Notes under the pieces: generated by a model
Seen by the model: only the letters and a program-made list of their open reading frames with translations
Told to the model about the DNA's origin: nothing
Database searches by the model: none
Shown: positions 1 through 10,069 of the stretch, piece by piece
How the letters are laid out: each line of letters begins with the position of its first letter
How positions within the stretch are numbered: position 1 is the stretch's first letter
From: Vibrio ulleungensis
Lineage (GTDB): Bacteria; Pseudomonadota; Gammaproteobacteria; Enterobacterales; Vibrionaceae
DNA: 64,000 bases
Assembly (NCBI RefSeq): GCF_016900875.1
Contig: NZ_JAFEUM010000005.1
Coordinates: 186,001 to 250,000, forward strand
Reading direction: 5' to 3'
Program-made: the position numbers and the translations under genes

Positions 1-135
1 TTCCCAGTCTCCTTGTGCACATACTTCGAAGAAGGTTAATAGGTGCGAACAGCACTCATTGACACAAACCACATGCTTTTGCAGCGGTTGGATAGGGGAT
101 TTTGCGAATAACCCCATGATGGTATTTACTGGCAT
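1..135 (-). CDS. DUF47/PhoU-like (TIGR00153) protein, N-terminal fragment
   Basis: The minus strand is open from an ATG at 135 to the left edge, giving the first 45 residues. They begin MPVNTIMGLFAKSPIQPL and include a CCSHLLTFF segment, which I recognise as the start of the TIGR00153/DUF47 family of PhoU-like helical proteins. In many gammaproteobacteria these lie next to a low-affinity phosphate transporter (Pit) gene and are thought to modulate phosphate uptake. Only the N terminus is visible, so neither the length nor the Pit neighbour can be confirmed. It is divergent from the ygiF-type gene, with about 200 bp between the two starts. Family assignment is from recall of the N-terminal motif. 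Confidence 0.75.
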   Translation of the reverse strand, partial: MPVNTIMGLFAKSPIQPLQKHVVCVNECCSHLLTFFEVCAQGDWE

Positions 136-337
136 GGTATACAAACCTTTTAATTGAACCTAACTGTCTAACTCTAATAGTAGGTGAATAAATCGACAGC
201 AGTCTACAAAGGCGCGAATGTTATCCTAATCCCCTACTATTTAAAACTGTTTTAGATCATAAACAGTGGCTAAAAATTCGATTCGTTTTAGCGCATAATA
301 GATTCTAGTCTGTCGACACGAGTGTTATAGGAAAGGT
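136..337. promoter_or_regulatory. divergent intergenic region, DUF47 gene / ygiF
   Basis: This AT-rich spacer must hold the promoters for both divergent genes. I see no well-formed sigma-70 pair or recognisable operator (no clear Pho box), only a good ribosome binding site (GGAAAGG) just before the ygiF ATG at 338. Confidence 0.4.
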
Positions 338-1858
338 ATGGAAACAGAAATAGAGCTGAAGTTTTTTGTAGAACCAGAATTTGCTGACGTGTTACGCAAA
401 AAAATCGCACAACATAAAGTGTTACAGCACAGCCGTAGAGAGCTAGGTAATATCTACTTCGACACGCCAGACAATTGGTTACGTCAACACGATATCGGCA
501 TGCGAATACGTTCTGTGGAAGGCGCTCGAGTACAAACTGTAAAAACGGCGGGCCGAGTGGTGGCTGGATTGCATCAGCGCCCCGAGTTTAATGCACCTAT
601 CGATTCGGACCAGCCTGATGTGAATCTTCACCCCGAAGACATCTGGCCAGAGCAGCGCGATCTTGAACAGCTTCAAGACCAACTTGCCCCTCTCTTCCAA
701 ACTAACTTTATGCGCGAGCAATGGTTGGTAGGAACCACAGATGGCAGCCAAATAGAAGTAGCATTTGATCAAGGCGTTGTTGAAGCTGGCGATAAACAAT
801 CTCCAATTTGCGAAGTAGAGCTCGAGTTAAAGTCGGGGCAAACCGATGCGCTGTTCTCTCTTGCTCGTGAACTATCTGAGTCTGGTGGTATGCGACTGGG
901 TAACATGAGCAAAGCAGCCCGCGGCTATCGCTTGGCATTTGATGCGCCAGCACGAGAACCTAAACCAATTACCCTTGTAAATACTCGCTTTGACGACTCT
1001 GCAGAAGATTGTCTTATTAATTCACTAGAGCACGCTTTGTCTCAGTGGCTGTATCACGATGAGGTGTATACAGAACTGGACTCGATTGAAGCCTTGATTG
1101 AAGTTAGAAACTCCACCAGTTACATACGACACATATTGGCGATGTACGGTGAGATAGTCCCCCGTCGCGCCAGTGCCATATTAAGGCAAGAGCTAAAGTG
1201 GTTAGAGCAAGAGTTGGAGTGGGTGTATCGCTATCAGTGCATTGATGAACTCACAGAAGATAAAGGGCATGTATTACGTAAGCTCGATGCTAAAAAAGTG
1301 TTGGTCAAACAGCTCAAACACGAACGCCAGCAATTGCCAAATCGAGATCAAGTATTGGCTCTGTTTGCATCTGCGCGCTATACAGGCCTTATTCTGGATC
1401 TTAATCGTTGGTTACTCACGCGTGGCTGGCAACCATTTTTGGATGACAAAGCGCGTAAATTGTTAGCCAGTTCAATTAAAGCATTTTCGAAACAGCAACT
1501 CGACTATACGTGGAAAGAGTTGATGGACACTTTTCCTGTCGAAACCTTCCTTGATGCTCAAGCCTATAAAAAAGAGTATTACAAGTTAAGCCGGTGCTTA
1601 TATACCGGGATTAGCTTCGCTTCGATATACGATAAAGAAGAGCGAATGCGTTTTCGACTGCCATGGCATGATTTGTTAGAAGGCATTCACGATCTGGTTC
1701 AGTTGGATGTTTTGACGCCTTATTTGGCGGCGCTAGAAGGCGACGAAAAAGAGCAGCTAGAACGTTGGCTGGCTCGTCAGCAAAGCTCCATTTTACACGC
1801 AATGGAACAAACTCGCACCAGCAGTCTAGAAGCTAGACCGTATTGGCGCGAGGATTAG
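338..1858 (+). CDS. ygiF: CYTH-CHAD domain inorganic triphosphatase
   Basis: The 506-residue product starts METEIELKFFV, which contains the ExExK signature of the CYTH triphosphate-tunnel fold (about residues 1-200). The C-terminal half (about 215-500) is the helical CHAD domain, rich in conserved Arg/Lys/His expected to bind polyphosphate. E. coli YgiF hydrolyses inorganic triphosphate, and a cytoplasmic role of the same kind is inferred here. The start is supported by GGAAAGG eight bases upstream. In E. coli ygiF is directly upstream of glnE and hldE; here the same order holds except for a chemoreceptor gene in between. A strong terminator follows. Confidence 0.9.
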   Translation: METEIELKFFVEPEFADVLRKKIAQHKVLQHSRRELGNIYFDTPDNWLRQHDIGMRIRSVEGARVQTVKTAGRVVAGLHQRPEFNAPIDSDQPDVNLHPEDIWPEQRDLEQLQDQLAPLFQTNFMREQWLVGTTDGSQIEVAFDQGVVEAGDKQSPICEVELELKSGQTDALFSLARELSESGGMRLGNMSKAARGYRLAFDAPAREPKPITLVNTRFDDSAEDCLINSLEHALSQWLYHDEVYTELDSIEALIEVRNSTSYIRHILAMYGEIVPRRASAILRQELKWLEQELEWVYRYQCIDELTEDKGHVLRKLDAKKVLVKQLKHERQQLPNRDQVLALFASARYTGLILDLNRWLLTRGWQPFLDDKARKLLASSIKAFSKQQLDYTWKELMDTFPVETFLDAQAYKKEYYKLSRCLYTGISFASIYDKEERMRFRLPWHDLLEGIHDLVQLDVLTPYLAALEGDEKEQLERWLARQQSSILHAMEQTRTSSLEARPYWRED

Positions 1859-1892
1859 ATTGAAACATACTGTTACTCATTATTTCGCCCTT

Positions 1893-1923
1893 AAAGCCTT
1901 ACTGTGATCAGTAAGGCTTTTTT
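1893..1923 (+). terminator. rho-independent terminator after ygiF
   Basis: A perfect 12-bp stem (AAAGCCTTACTG / CAGTAAGGCTTT) with a TGAT loop is followed by a T run. It separates ygiF from the chemoreceptor gene. Confidence 0.9.
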
Positions 1924-2067
1924 GGTGCATTTGATTAAAGTTGATCGAATCGTCGCCGATATGCGCAATGGATAGTGATAACTTTTGACAACCATTTTAA
2001 CGATAAGCTTTTATTCACAGGTCATCACGAAAATAATATAGCGCACAACCTTAGGCGGGGTCTCGCA

Positions 2068-3324
2068 ATGCAAAAAATGACATTCAAACCATGGCAAAAA
2101 GTGATCACAGATGTTCGCTTTACCAATAAAATGGTACTACTCATGGTGCTCAGTACAATCTTGTTGGTTCTTAAGCAAACATGGGACGCATCGCTGTTTC
2201 ACAGTTATGTTTTAGAGGCGACGTCTGATCCTGTGGTTGCCCAAGAGTTTTACGTCGATTACGTAAAAAATGCGGTGCTGCAAACCGGTGGGTTATTGGT
2301 GATTTTTTGCGTGGTATTGTTGGGGGCAGCAAAGTTGCTTAACGCTCAATTTACCTATCTACAAGAATCCATTTCACACCTAGCCAATCAAGATCTCACC
2401 AAGCCCATCATAATGGATTGTAAAGATGAGTTTGGCGATGTCGCACGTAACCTTGAAAAGATGCGTGTGACCTTCAGTGACACAATTCGTGCTCAGCGCG
2501 ATTCCTCTGAAGAGACCAAAGAGATGACATCAGTGATGACCAATAGTATGGCTGAGACCAAGCAAGCCTCTGAAGAAGAGTACGGTCAAATTGAAATGCT
2601 GGCGACTGCAATGAGTGAAATGGCGCAAACGGTACAAACGGTGGCAGACAATGCTCGTGGTACCTCTGATGTAACTAAGAGCGCTGCTACTCAAGCTGAA
2701 ACGGGTCAACGTTTTGTACAAGACACGGTCGCTAAAATGACGGCGTTGTCGAAAGATATCTCGCAATCAGCCGGCGCAGTTAACCAAGTTGAAGAGCGCG
2801 TTGAAGCGATCAGCAGTGTGGTAGGAACCATTCAAGGCATTTCAGAGCAAACGAACTTGTTGGCACTGAATGCCGCAATTGAAGCCGCGCGAGCAGGCGA
2901 TGCTGGCCGAGGTTTTGCCGTCGTTGCCGATGAAGTTCGTAAACTGGCTCAGAGCACTCAGCAAGCCACCGTTGAAATCCAAGACATGATCACTCAGCTG
3001 CAAGACAGTGCGAATCGCGCCGTTGGTTTAATGGAAAAAAGTGTTGTTGATACCGCTGACAGTGTGGATTTGGTCAGCAGCGCAGGTGGCGAGCTCGACG
3101 GCATTGTTGAGCAGGTGAACCAAATTAACGACATGAACTATCAAGTTGCCACTACCGCAGAGCAGCAATCGACAGTTGCGGAAGAAATGAGCCGAAACGT
3201 TGAGAAAGTAAAAGAGATTGTAGAAATCACTGTTATTACGGTTTCTGAGCTTGAGGAAAGTTCGCACTTTATTCAAAAAGGCGCGGAAGAGCTGAACAGC
3301 CGAGTAAGCCGATTTGCGGTTTAA
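2068..3324 (+). CDS. methyl-accepting chemotaxis protein with minimal periplasmic loop
   Basis: This is a transmembrane chemoreceptor of about 418 residues, taking the ATG at 2068 as start; an in-frame GTG at 1975 would add 31 residues with no recognisable role. TM1 lies at about residues 21-37 and TM2 at about 70-91. Only some 35 residues lie between them, too few for a dCache, sCache or 4HB ligand domain. A HAMP-like linker follows, then the coiled-coil signalling domain with the invariant hairpin tip containing [16 protein letters not shown] and [12 protein letters not shown]. This tip binds CheW/CheA. The C terminus (SRVSRFAV) lacks an NWETF-type CheR/CheB tether. The stimulus is unknown. 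The gene interrupts the usual ygiF-glnE neighbourhood and is bounded by terminators on both sides. Confidence 0.92.
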   Translation: MQKMTFKPWQKVITDVRFTNKMVLLMVLSTILLVLKQTWDASLFHSYVLEATSDPVVAQEFYVDYVKNAVLQTGGLLVIFCVVLLGAAKLLNAQFTYLQESISHLANQDLTKPIIMDCKDEFGDVARNLEKMRVTFSDTIRAQRDSSEETKEMTSVMTNSMAETKQASEEEYGQIEMLATAMSEMAQTVQTVADNARGTSDVTKSAATQAETGQRFVQDTVAKMTALSKDISQSAGAVNQVEERVEAISSVVGTIQGISEQTNLLALNAAIEAARAGDAGRGFAVVADEVRKLAQSTQQATVEIQDMITQLQDSANRAVGLMEKSVVDTADSVDLVSSAGGELDGIVEQVNQINDMNYQVATTAEQQSTVAEEMSRNVEKVKEIVEITVITVSELEESSHFIQKGAEELNSRVSRFAV

Positions 3325-3346
3325 TCGCTAACATTGTGCGAGACCA

Positions 3347-3376
3347 AATGCCCACTCTGACGGAGTGGGCATTTTT
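3347..3376 (+). terminator. rho-independent terminator after chemoreceptor gene
   Basis: An 11-bp stem (AATGCCCACTC / GAGTGGGCATT) around a short loop is followed by TTT, 23 bp after the receptor stop codon. Confidence 0.9.
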
Positions 3377-3435
3377 TATGGAACATTTTTTGTTATAACT
3401 ACAGTAGACCGTTCATTATTGCTTAAGGAAAGCCG

Positions 3436-6294
3436 ATGCCATTACCCAGCACGCTCAACTCGCTCGCAGACAAACATTATGCCGAGCTTGAATCTCTTTA
3501 TTCCGACTGCACTTCGCACTGGACACCAGAGTTTATTGAGCAGTTGAAGGCCGTGTTGGCCCTAAGCCCGTTTTGCATGCAAGTGCTGCAAAGAGACGCT
3601 GAATTTGTGCAGGTGCTCCCTGACTGGCTGTCGCGCGACGTTGACAGCATCGATTATCGAGCCTCCCTTGCCGAGCAACTGGCGACTTGCAATGATGAAC
3701 CACAAGGCTTACGAGTATTACGAAAAACACGTAATCGTGAAATGTTCTATATTGCGTGGCGAGACTTCTTGGGGCTTTGGGACGTCGAGCCAAGCTTAAC
3801 GCAACTGTCTGAGCTTGCCGAATCACTGATCGTCGAGGCATACAATTGGCAATACACGCTCTGTTGTAATCTATGGGGGACTCCTGTGGATGAGAAAGGT
3901 GTTCCTCAACCTATGCTGGTGATTGGGATGGGGAAACTGGGTGGAGGAGAGCTAAACTTCTCATCGGATATCGATCTTATCTTTACCTACCCAGAAAACG
4001 GCGAAACTCAGGGGGCACGCCGCTCTATTGCGAACGCGCAGTTTTTCACTCGCCTTGGCCAAAGAGTGATCAAAGCGCTGGATCAGCAAACCTTTGATGG
4101 TTTTTGTTATCGCGTCGATATGCGATTGCGTCCTTTTGGGGAAAGTGGCCCCTTGGTGATGAGTTTTTCTGCCTTAGAAGATTATTATCAAGAGCAAGGC
4201 CGGGACTGGGAACGTTATGCCATGGTCAAAGCGCGAGTCATGGGCAAAGAAATGTACCCGCAATACCAAAGTTTGCGCAAAATGCTTCGCCCTTTTGTGT
4301 TTAGACGCTATATCGATTTTAGCGCGATACAATCATTGCGCCGAATGAAAGGGATGATCCGCAGTGAAGTGCGTCGACGTGGTTTAACAGACAACATTAA
4401 GTTGGGGGCAGGAGGCATTCGAGAAATAGAATTTATTGCTCAGGTGTTTCAGCTTATCCGTGGTGGACGAGAGCCTCAACTGCGTGAGCGCGGGCTATTG
4501 ATCACGCTTAAAGCGATAGACGATCTGCAATTGTTAGACGATGGGCAGGCAACGCAACTGGCAGACAGCTACCGATTCTTACGTCGCTTAGAAAACCTTC
4601 TGCAAGCGCTCGACGATAAACAGACCCAGACCCTACCTCAAGATGATCTCAACCGATTACGTCTAAGCTATGCAATGGGTTATGAGGATTGGTCACAGCT
4701 AAGCGCTGCAGTAAGTGACAACATGTTGCAAGTTCATTCTGTATTTGAGCAGTTGATTGGTGACGAAGAAGAAGACAGTGACGTTGCAGTGCCAAGACAC
4801 TTTGCTGAAATGTGGGATAACGCAGCAGACAGGGAGCTGGTAATAAGCGTGATTGAAAGCGATCTCGGGCACCCAGCAGCTGAATCGCTGACACGCACGA
4901 TCATTGAGTTTAAACAGGAGCTCAGCAAACGAACTTTAGGCCCCCGCGGCCGAGAGGTGTTAAACCATTTAATGCCGAAGCTGTTTGAAAAGGCCTTTTC
5001 TAACGCAGATGTCGAATTTGGTTTACCAAGAGTGCTTCACGTACTCAATAGGATTTCTACTCGTACTACGTACTTAGAGCTGCTAGATGAGCACCCTGGA
5101 GCGCTGTCGCAGTTGGTTAGGCTGTGTACAGCCAGCCCGATGATTTCAGAACTTCTGGGTAAATACCCTATCTTGCTGGATGAGCTTCTCGATCCTGCAC
5201 ATCTGTATAACCCGGTTGAACTGAGCAGTTATAAAAGGGAGCTTAGAGACTTTTTAGCGCGCATTCCGCAAGATGATATGGAGCAGCAAATGGAAGGGCT
5301 GCGCCAGTTTAAACAAGTCTGCATATTGCGTATTGCAGCGGCCGACATTGCGGGTGCATTGCCAGTGATGAAAGTGAGCGATCACTTAACCTCACTCGCA
5401 GAAGCTATTGTCGATGCCGTTGTGCATCAAGCGTGGTTACAACTGTCTGAAAAATATGGTGAACCCAGTCACCTAGCACAACGCGATGGTAAAGGTTTTG
5501 CGGTGATTGGCTATGGCAAAGTGGGAGGATGGGAGCTGGGTTATAACTCGGATCTCGATATCGTCTTTTTGCACGATAGTCCACTAGACAGTTACACCGA
5601 CGGTAAAAAAGAGATCGATGCTCGACAGTTCTACTTAAGGCTTGCTCAGCGCATCATACACATCTTCTCTGTGCGTACAGCGTCGGGCATTTTGTATGAA
5701 GTTGATACTCGACTGCGCCCATCAGGAGCGTCTGGTCTGTTGGTCAGCCCAACAGAAGCGTTTTTAGAGTATCAGTTACAAGAAGCTTGGACCTGGGAGC
5801 ATCAAGCGCTGGTACGTACACGTATGATATATGGCGATGAACCTTTGCAAAATGCGTTTACCGATATTCGAAAACAGGTGCTTTGCCAAGTGCGTGATAG
5901 TAATAAACTGCGCAAAGACGTGGTCGATATGAGAGTGAAAATGCGTGATCACCTTGGTGGCAAAAAGGCCGGTCGCTTTATGCTCAAGCAAGATCCTGGT
6001 GGGATCACTGATGTTGAGTTTATTGCGCAGTTTTTGGTGTTGGATCTTGCGCACAAACATCCCGAGTTGGTGACGTGGTCGGACAATGTTCGAATTTTTG
6101 AAACCTTAGCGCAGTTGGATATTTTTACGCAAACGCAACAGCAAGCACTTAACCTAGCCTATACCGAACTAAGAGATGAGATCCATCATCGCAACTTGCT
6201 AAATCAAGATGCCGACGTTGACGAAGCACGCTTTACCGAGCACCGAGAAGTCATTAAAACGGCCTGGAAGCAATGGCTTGAAACTGAGAACTAA
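3436..6294 (+). CDS. glnE: bifunctional glutamine synthetase adenylyltransferase/adenylyl-removing enzyme
   Basis: The 952-residue protein is close to the E. coli length (946). Two nucleotidyltransferase domains are visible. The N-terminal adenylyl-removase domain has GKLGGGELNFSSDIDLIF near residue 165, and the C-terminal adenylyltransferase domain has GYGKVGGWELGYNSDLDIVF near residue 691. Each carries the metal-binding DxD and is followed by a helical GlnD-PII-UR domain. The enzyme adenylylates or deadenylylates GlnA in response to PII and glutamine, setting glutamine synthetase activity. The ATG at 3436 follows AAGGAAAG, a strong ribosome binding site. hldE follows at about 110 bp, as in E. 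coli. Confidence 0.97.
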   Translation: MPLPSTLNSLADKHYAELESLYSDCTSHWTPEFIEQLKAVLALSPFCMQVLQRDAEFVQVLPDWLSRDVDSIDYRASLAEQLATCNDEPQGLRVLRKTRNREMFYIAWRDFLGLWDVEPSLTQLSELAESLIVEAYNWQYTLCCNLWGTPVDEKGVPQPMLVIGMGKLGGGELNFSSDIDLIFTYPENGETQGARRSIANAQFFTRLGQRVIKALDQQTFDGFCYRVDMRLRPFGESGPLVMSFSALEDYYQEQGRDWERYAMVKARVMGKEMYPQYQSLRKMLRPFVFRRYIDFSAIQSLRRMKGMIRSEVRRRGLTDNIKLGAGGIREIEFIAQVFQLIRGGREPQLRERGLLITLKAIDDLQLLDDGQATQLADSYRFLRRLENLLQALDDKQTQTLPQDDLNRLRLSYAMGYEDWSQLSAAVSDNMLQVHSVFEQLIGDEEEDSDVAVPRHFAEMWDNAADRELVISVIESDLGHPAAESLTRTIIEFKQELSKRTLGPRGREVLNHLMPKLFEKAFSNADVEFGLPRVLHVLNRISTRTTYLELLDEHPGALSQLVRLCTASPMISELLGKYPILLDELLDPAHLYNPVELSSYKRELRDFLARIPQDDMEQQMEGLRQFKQVCILRIAAADIAGALPVMKVSDHLTSLAEAIVDAVVHQAWLQLSEKYGEPSHLAQRDGKGFAVIGYGKVGGWELGYNSDLDIVFLHDSPLDSYTDGKKEIDARQFYLRLAQRIIHIFSVRTASGILYEVDTRLRPSGASGLLVSPTEAFLEYQLQEAWTWEHQALVRTRMIYGDEPLQNAFTDIRKQVLCQVRDSNKLRKDVVDMRVKMRDHLGGKKAGRFMLKQDPGGITDVEFIAQFLVLDLAHKHPELVTWSDNVRIFETLAQLDIFTQTQQQALNLAYTELRDEIHHRNLLNQDADVDEARFTEHREVIKTAWKQWLETEN

Positions 6295-6317
6295 TGGTTA
6301 AATTCTCACCAAACAAG

Positions 6318-6343
6318 GAGGGCTAGCGCTAAAGCTAACCCTC
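6318..6343 (+). terminator. possible hairpin between glnE and hldE
   Basis: Arms GAGGGCTAGC and GCTAACCCTC pair with one mismatch around a 6-nt loop. There is no U tract, so this may be an attenuating or RNA-processing hairpin and not a true terminator. Confidence 0.35.
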
Positions 6344-6404
6344 TAAAGTGATTAACTAAAATGAGTTGTGCTACACTCTCGCTAAACCCCCAGTGGAGAA
6401 AATA

Positions 6405-7835
6405 ATGAAACCGATTTTGCCTGAATATGCCGACGCTGGCGTATTGATTATTGGCGATGTCATGCTGGATAGATACTGGTATGGCCCAACTGGACGCATT
6501 TCACCAGAAGCGCCCGTACCGGTTGTGAAAGTTGAAGAGAACGAAGAACGCCCAGGTGGTGCCGCGAACGTCGCCATGAATATCGCCGCGCTCGGTGGTC
6601 ATTCTCACTTGGTTGGGTTTACCGGTAATGATGAACCCGCTGCGGTATTAACGGACACTTTGCAGTCACTGAACGTTAACTGTGATTTTATATCTGTCGA
6701 TACGCATCCTACAATCACCAAATTACGCGTGATGAGCCGCGGTCAGCAGCTGATCCGCCTCGATTTTGAAGACAAATTTGAAAATACCGATTTGTCTGCA
6801 ATTACGCATCGTATGGACACCGCGCTGTCGCATTGTAAAGCGGTGATTTTATCGGATTATGCAAAAGGGGCGTTAGAGCACTCAAAGGCGATTATCGATA
6901 AAGCACGTGAACATAATGTTCCTGTATTTATTGACCCTAAAGGGGCAGATTTTGAACGCTACCGTGGCGCCACTTTATTAACGCCAAACTTGACTGAATT
7001 TGAAATGGTGGTTGGGAAGGTTAAAGATGAAGCCGATTTGGTGAGCAAAGGCATGGCGCTCATTGAGCAGTTTGACTTTGAAGCGTTGTTAGTGACACGC
7101 AGTGAACATGGTATGACTCTGCTGCGTCGAAACTATGACCCTTTCCATTTAGCGACTCAAGCCCAAGAAGTGTACGACGTTACCGGTGCTGGTGATACAG
7201 TCATCTCAGTGCTTGCGGCATCAGTTTCGGTAGGAAAACCACTGGATGAAGCCTGCGCACTTGCTAATGCAGCTGCCGGTGTGGTTGTGGGTAAATTGGG
7301 TACGTCTACGTTATCGACTATTGAATTGGCGGAAGCGGTTCATGGTAGTCGCGATTCCGATTTTGGTGTAATGAGCGAAGAATCGCTGGTTGAAGCGGTT
7401 AAAAAAGCTCAGTCGCGCGGTAAAAAAGTGGTCATGACCAATGGCTGCTTCGACATTTTACATGCTGGCCATGTTTCCTATCTTAACCATGCTGCAGAGT
7501 TGGGAGACTTGCTGATTGTGGCCGTGAACACCGATGAGTCTGTAAAAATTCTCAAGGGACCTGGTCGACCTGTAAACCCAACGGATCGTCGTATGGCGGT
7601 TTTAGCTGGGCTTGGGGCCGTTGATTGGGTGGTTCCATTTGCAGAAGAAACACCGCAGCGTTTGATTGCAAGTGTACTGCCTGATCTATTGGTTAAAGGC
7701 GGAGATTACCAACCTGAAGAGATTGCGGGTGGTGAAGAAGTGATTGCTGCTGGTGGTGAAGTTAAAGTCCTCAACTTTGAGGATGGTTGCTCTACCTCCG
7801 AAATCATTAACGCCATCAAAGGTGGTAAGGGGTAG
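6405..7835 (+). CDS. hldE: bifunctional D-beta-D-heptose 7-phosphate kinase / heptose 1-phosphate adenylyltransferase
   Basis: The 476-residue protein begins [19 protein letters not shown], the usual HldE start; an ATG-like start 13 codons upstream is not needed. Residues 1 to about 320 are a PfkB/ribokinase-type sugar kinase with the substrate motif RPGGAANVA and the DVTGAGDT anion hole and catalytic Asp near residue 262. Residues from about 340 are a nucleotidyltransferase with [12 protein letters not shown] (near 345). It carries out two steps towards ADP-heptose, the donor for inner-core LPS heptose. It shares its strand with glnE and ends at a bidirectional terminator facing tolC. Confidence 0.97.
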   Translation: MKPILPEYADAGVLIIGDVMLDRYWYGPTGRISPEAPVPVVKVEENEERPGGAANVAMNIAALGGHSHLVGFTGNDEPAAVLTDTLQSLNVNCDFISVDTHPTITKLRVMSRGQQLIRLDFEDKFENTDLSAITHRMDTALSHCKAVILSDYAKGALEHSKAIIDKAREHNVPVFIDPKGADFERYRGATLLTPNLTEFEMVVGKVKDEADLVSKGMALIEQFDFEALLVTRSEHGMTLLRRNYDPFHLATQAQEVYDVTGAGDTVISVLAASVSVGKPLDEACALANAAAGVVVGKLGTSTLSTIELAEAVHGSRDSDFGVMSEESLVEAVKKAQSRGKKVVMTNGCFDILHAGHVSYLNHAAELGDLLIVAVNTDESVKILKGPGRPVNPTDRRMAVLAGLGAVDWVVPFAEETPQRLIASVLPDLLVKGGDYQPEEIAGGEEVIAAGGEVKVLNFEDGCSTSEIINAIKGGKG

Positions 7836-7892
7836 CGTAAAATTGCGCTCGGAGCCTAACTGGCAATCCAGCAATTGTGTCCCAATAGATAC

Positions 7893-7927
7893 AAAAAAAC
7901 CGCAATTCAAAGAATTGCGGTTTTTTT
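7893..7927. terminator. bidirectional terminator between hldE and tolC
   Basis: The stem ACCGCAATTC / GAATTGCGGT has a 3-nt loop, an A run before it and a T run after it. It can therefore terminate both converging transcripts. Confidence 0.93.
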
Positions 7928-7940
7928 ATTAGATAAAGAA

Positions 7941-9245
7941 TTATGAAGTAGGCTTCATCAATCCTGCATTAATATCTAGGATATCTTGCTCGCTCAACGC
8001 GCCCGTTGCTTGGCGCAGGTTCAATACGCTAATGATGTAGTTGTAACGTGCATCTGCAAGGTTACGATCGGCTTCAAACACACGGCGTGTTGCATCCAAC
8101 ACTTCAACGATAGTTTGTGTGCCCACTTCAAAACCTGCTTCGGTAGCTTCTAGTGCAGATTTAGCAGAAACTTGCAGCTGTTCAAATGCTCGGATAGAGC
8201 CGATTGTCGCATTGATATTGTTGCGAGAAGCACGAACGCCTGACACAACTTCGCGATACGCAGCCTCAAGGTCTTCACTCACAGCAACATAATTGAACTC
8301 AGCTTGTTTCACTTGTGAGGTGATGTTGCCACCGGTGTACAAAGGGACAGACAAGTTGATGCCAATGTTGTATTGGTCTGACGTTGTCCAGTCATAAGAA
8401 TCTGACTCACCGCGACCTACATCATAGCCACCGCTTAGAGATAGACTAGGTAAATGACCAGAGCTTGCTAGCTCAATTTGGTCACGAGCGATGTCTTGGC
8501 TAATTCTTGCAGCCAGAAGCGATAAGTTTTCTTGCTCTGCTTGCAGTACTAGTGAATCGACAGTGTCGCCTGGTGCACTAGCAGAAAAACGATCAGTATT
8601 TAGGATATCAAGTGACTGGTAATCGCGACCGGTGATAGTACGCAGTGATTCGTAGCTGTTCACCAAATTGTTTTGAGCAACCACTTCGTCTGCCAATACG
8701 GTATCGTATTGAGCTTGCGCTTCGTGTACATCAGTAATTGCCGATAATCCTACTTCAAAACGCTGCTTCATTTGGTCGAGTTGACGAGCAACGGCTTTTT
8801 TCTCTGCTTGGACAAAAACCACAGCATCTTGTGCACGAAGCACTTCGAAATAAGCGGTTGCAACACGTAAGATTAGATCTTGCTGCTGTGCTGCAAGGGC
8901 AGAGTCTGCTTGACGTGCTTGTTTCTCAGCGGTGTCGAGATTAATCCAGCTTGAACGGTTATAAAGTTCTTGTGAAAAACCAATACCAGCAGACAGCTGT
9001 TGGCTTGTAACATCAGAAGTACTATTTGCGTAATTGTACCCTGCCGTTAAATTAATTTGAGGCAATAGGGTAGAACGGCTAGAGGTAATTGCTTCAAAAG
9101 CGGCATCGCGCTGAGCAATTGATCTCAGAATTGTTGGGTCATTATCTTTGGCTTGAGTATAAACTTGAGCAAGATCCTCTGCGGTGACAAAAGTCGGGAG
9201 ACTTGCAAGGCTTGCAGTTACAGCTAATGCGACTAGTTTTTTCAT
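7941..9245 (-). CDS. tolC: outer membrane channel protein TolC
   Basis: The 434-residue protein has a Sec signal peptide (MKKLVALAVTASLASLPTFVTA, cleavage near residue 22). The tandem outer-membrane efflux repeats follow, rich in Ala/Gln heptads, with conserved stretches such as LYTGGNITSQVKQAE and a C-terminal repeat containing EVGTQTIVEVLDATR. TolC trimers form the outer membrane channel and periplasmic tunnel for RND/MFS/ABC efflux and type I secretion. It is shorter than E. coli TolC (493), as in other vibrios, because it lacks the long C-terminal extension. It is divergent from nudF as in E. coli; the shared upstream region carries a palindromic motif listed separately. Confidence 0.96.
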   Translation of the reverse strand: MKKLVALAVTASLASLPTFVTAEDLAQVYTQAKDNDPTILRSIAQRDAAFEAITSSRSTLLPQINLTAGYNYANSTSDVTSQQLSAGIGFSQELYNRSSWINLDTAEKQARQADSALAAQQQDLILRVATAYFEVLRAQDAVVFVQAEKKAVARQLDQMKQRFEVGLSAITDVHEAQAQYDTVLADEVVAQNNLVNSYESLRTITGRDYQSLDILNTDRFSASAPGDTVDSLVLQAEQENLSLLAARISQDIARDQIELASSGHLPSLSLSGGYDVGRGESDSYDWTTSDQYNIGINLSVPLYTGGNITSQVKQAEFNYVAVSEDLEAAYREVVSGVRASRNNINATIGSIRAFEQLQVSAKSALEATEAGFEVGTQTIVEVLDATRRVFEADRNLADARYNYIISVLNLRQATGALSEQDILDINAGLMKPTS

Positions 9246-9445
9246 GTTTTAAACTCGGATCCGATGAGTAAATGTAAGAATTGTGCTGATTTCAACTCTA
9301 CAGTAAATGGGTCAAGAGTTGAAATGCTAATAATAGTTAACTCTAAGAAGTTTAGTGTAAATTAGGGATCTCTATCACCTTTCAACTCCGCTTTTAAAGT
9401 AATTCAGGTATGATAAGCAGTTTTAGGCTCTGCTCAAGGAATGTT
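9246..9445. promoter_or_regulatory. tolC/nudF divergent regulatory region with TTTCAACTC repeats
   Basis: This region holds a perfect 10-bp inverted repeat, TTTCAACTCT at 9290-9299 and AGAGTTGAAA at 9315-9324, separated by 15 bp. A third copy, TTTCAACTC, lies at 9380-9388. The placement between divergent promoters suggests an operator, but I cannot name the regulator. An RNA hairpin in the tolC leader is the alternative. No confident -35/-10 pair was seen. Confidence 0.5.
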
Positions 9446-10069
9446 ATGTCTAAACAACCCACCGTCTCTTTCTCGACAGAAGATGTCGAGATTTTAGACA
9501 AGAAACCCTTATTCAACGGCTTTTTCCGTATGATCCAATACCGTTTTCGTCACAAACTGTTTCGTGGCGGCTGGAGTGAACCTATCGAACGCGAGATGTT
9601 TGAACGTGGTCATGCCGCTGCTATGTTGCCTTATGATCCTATCCGCGATGAAGTGGTGATCATAGAGCAGATCCGCGTTGGCGCACTTGAGCAAGCGAGT
9701 CCTTGGCAGTTTGAAGTGGTTGCTGGAATCATTGATACCGACGAATCGGCTGAAGAGGTTGTTAGACGTGAAGCAATGGAAGAAGCTGGCGTTGAAGTTG
9801 GCCATCTTGAGTTTGTGACTAGCTATTACCCATCTTCTGGAGGTTGTTCAGAAAAACTGGATGTGTATGTCGGTGAAGTCGATTGCTCGAAAGCAGGCGG
9901 TATTTATGGTCTTGAATATGAAAATGAAGATATAAAAGTCACCACAATGTCTAGAAGTAAAGCGTACGATCTGGTGAAACAGGGAGTAATAGAGAACGGA
10001 GCATCGATAATCTTGCTGCAATGGTTAGAGCTCAATTACAAGCAGATCCAAGAGCGTTGGTCAGTGTGA
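9446..10069 (+). CDS. nudF: ADP-ribose pyrophosphatase
   Basis: The 207-residue Nudix hydrolase is taken from the ATG at 9446 (MSKQPTVSF), which has AAGGA just upstream; an in-frame ATG 12 codons earlier is less likely. The Nudix box is complete at about residues 94-116: GIIDTDE, seven residues, then REAMEEAGV, matching GX5EX7REUXEEXGU. The family member NudF hydrolyses ADP-ribose to AMP and ribose 5-phosphate. It heads the nudF-yqiB-cpdA-yqiA-parE series known from E. coli, and its stop codon overlaps the probable GTG start of yqiB. Confidence 0.95.
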   Translation: MSKQPTVSFSTEDVEILDKKPLFNGFFRMIQYRFRHKLFRGGWSEPIEREMFERGHAAAMLPYDPIRDEVVIIEQIRVGALEQASPWQFEVVAGIIDTDESAEEVVRREAMEEAGVEVGHLEFVTSYYPSSGGCSEKLDVYVGEVDCSKAGGIYGLEYENEDIKVTTMSRSKAYDLVKQGVIENGASIILLQWLELNYKQIQERWSV

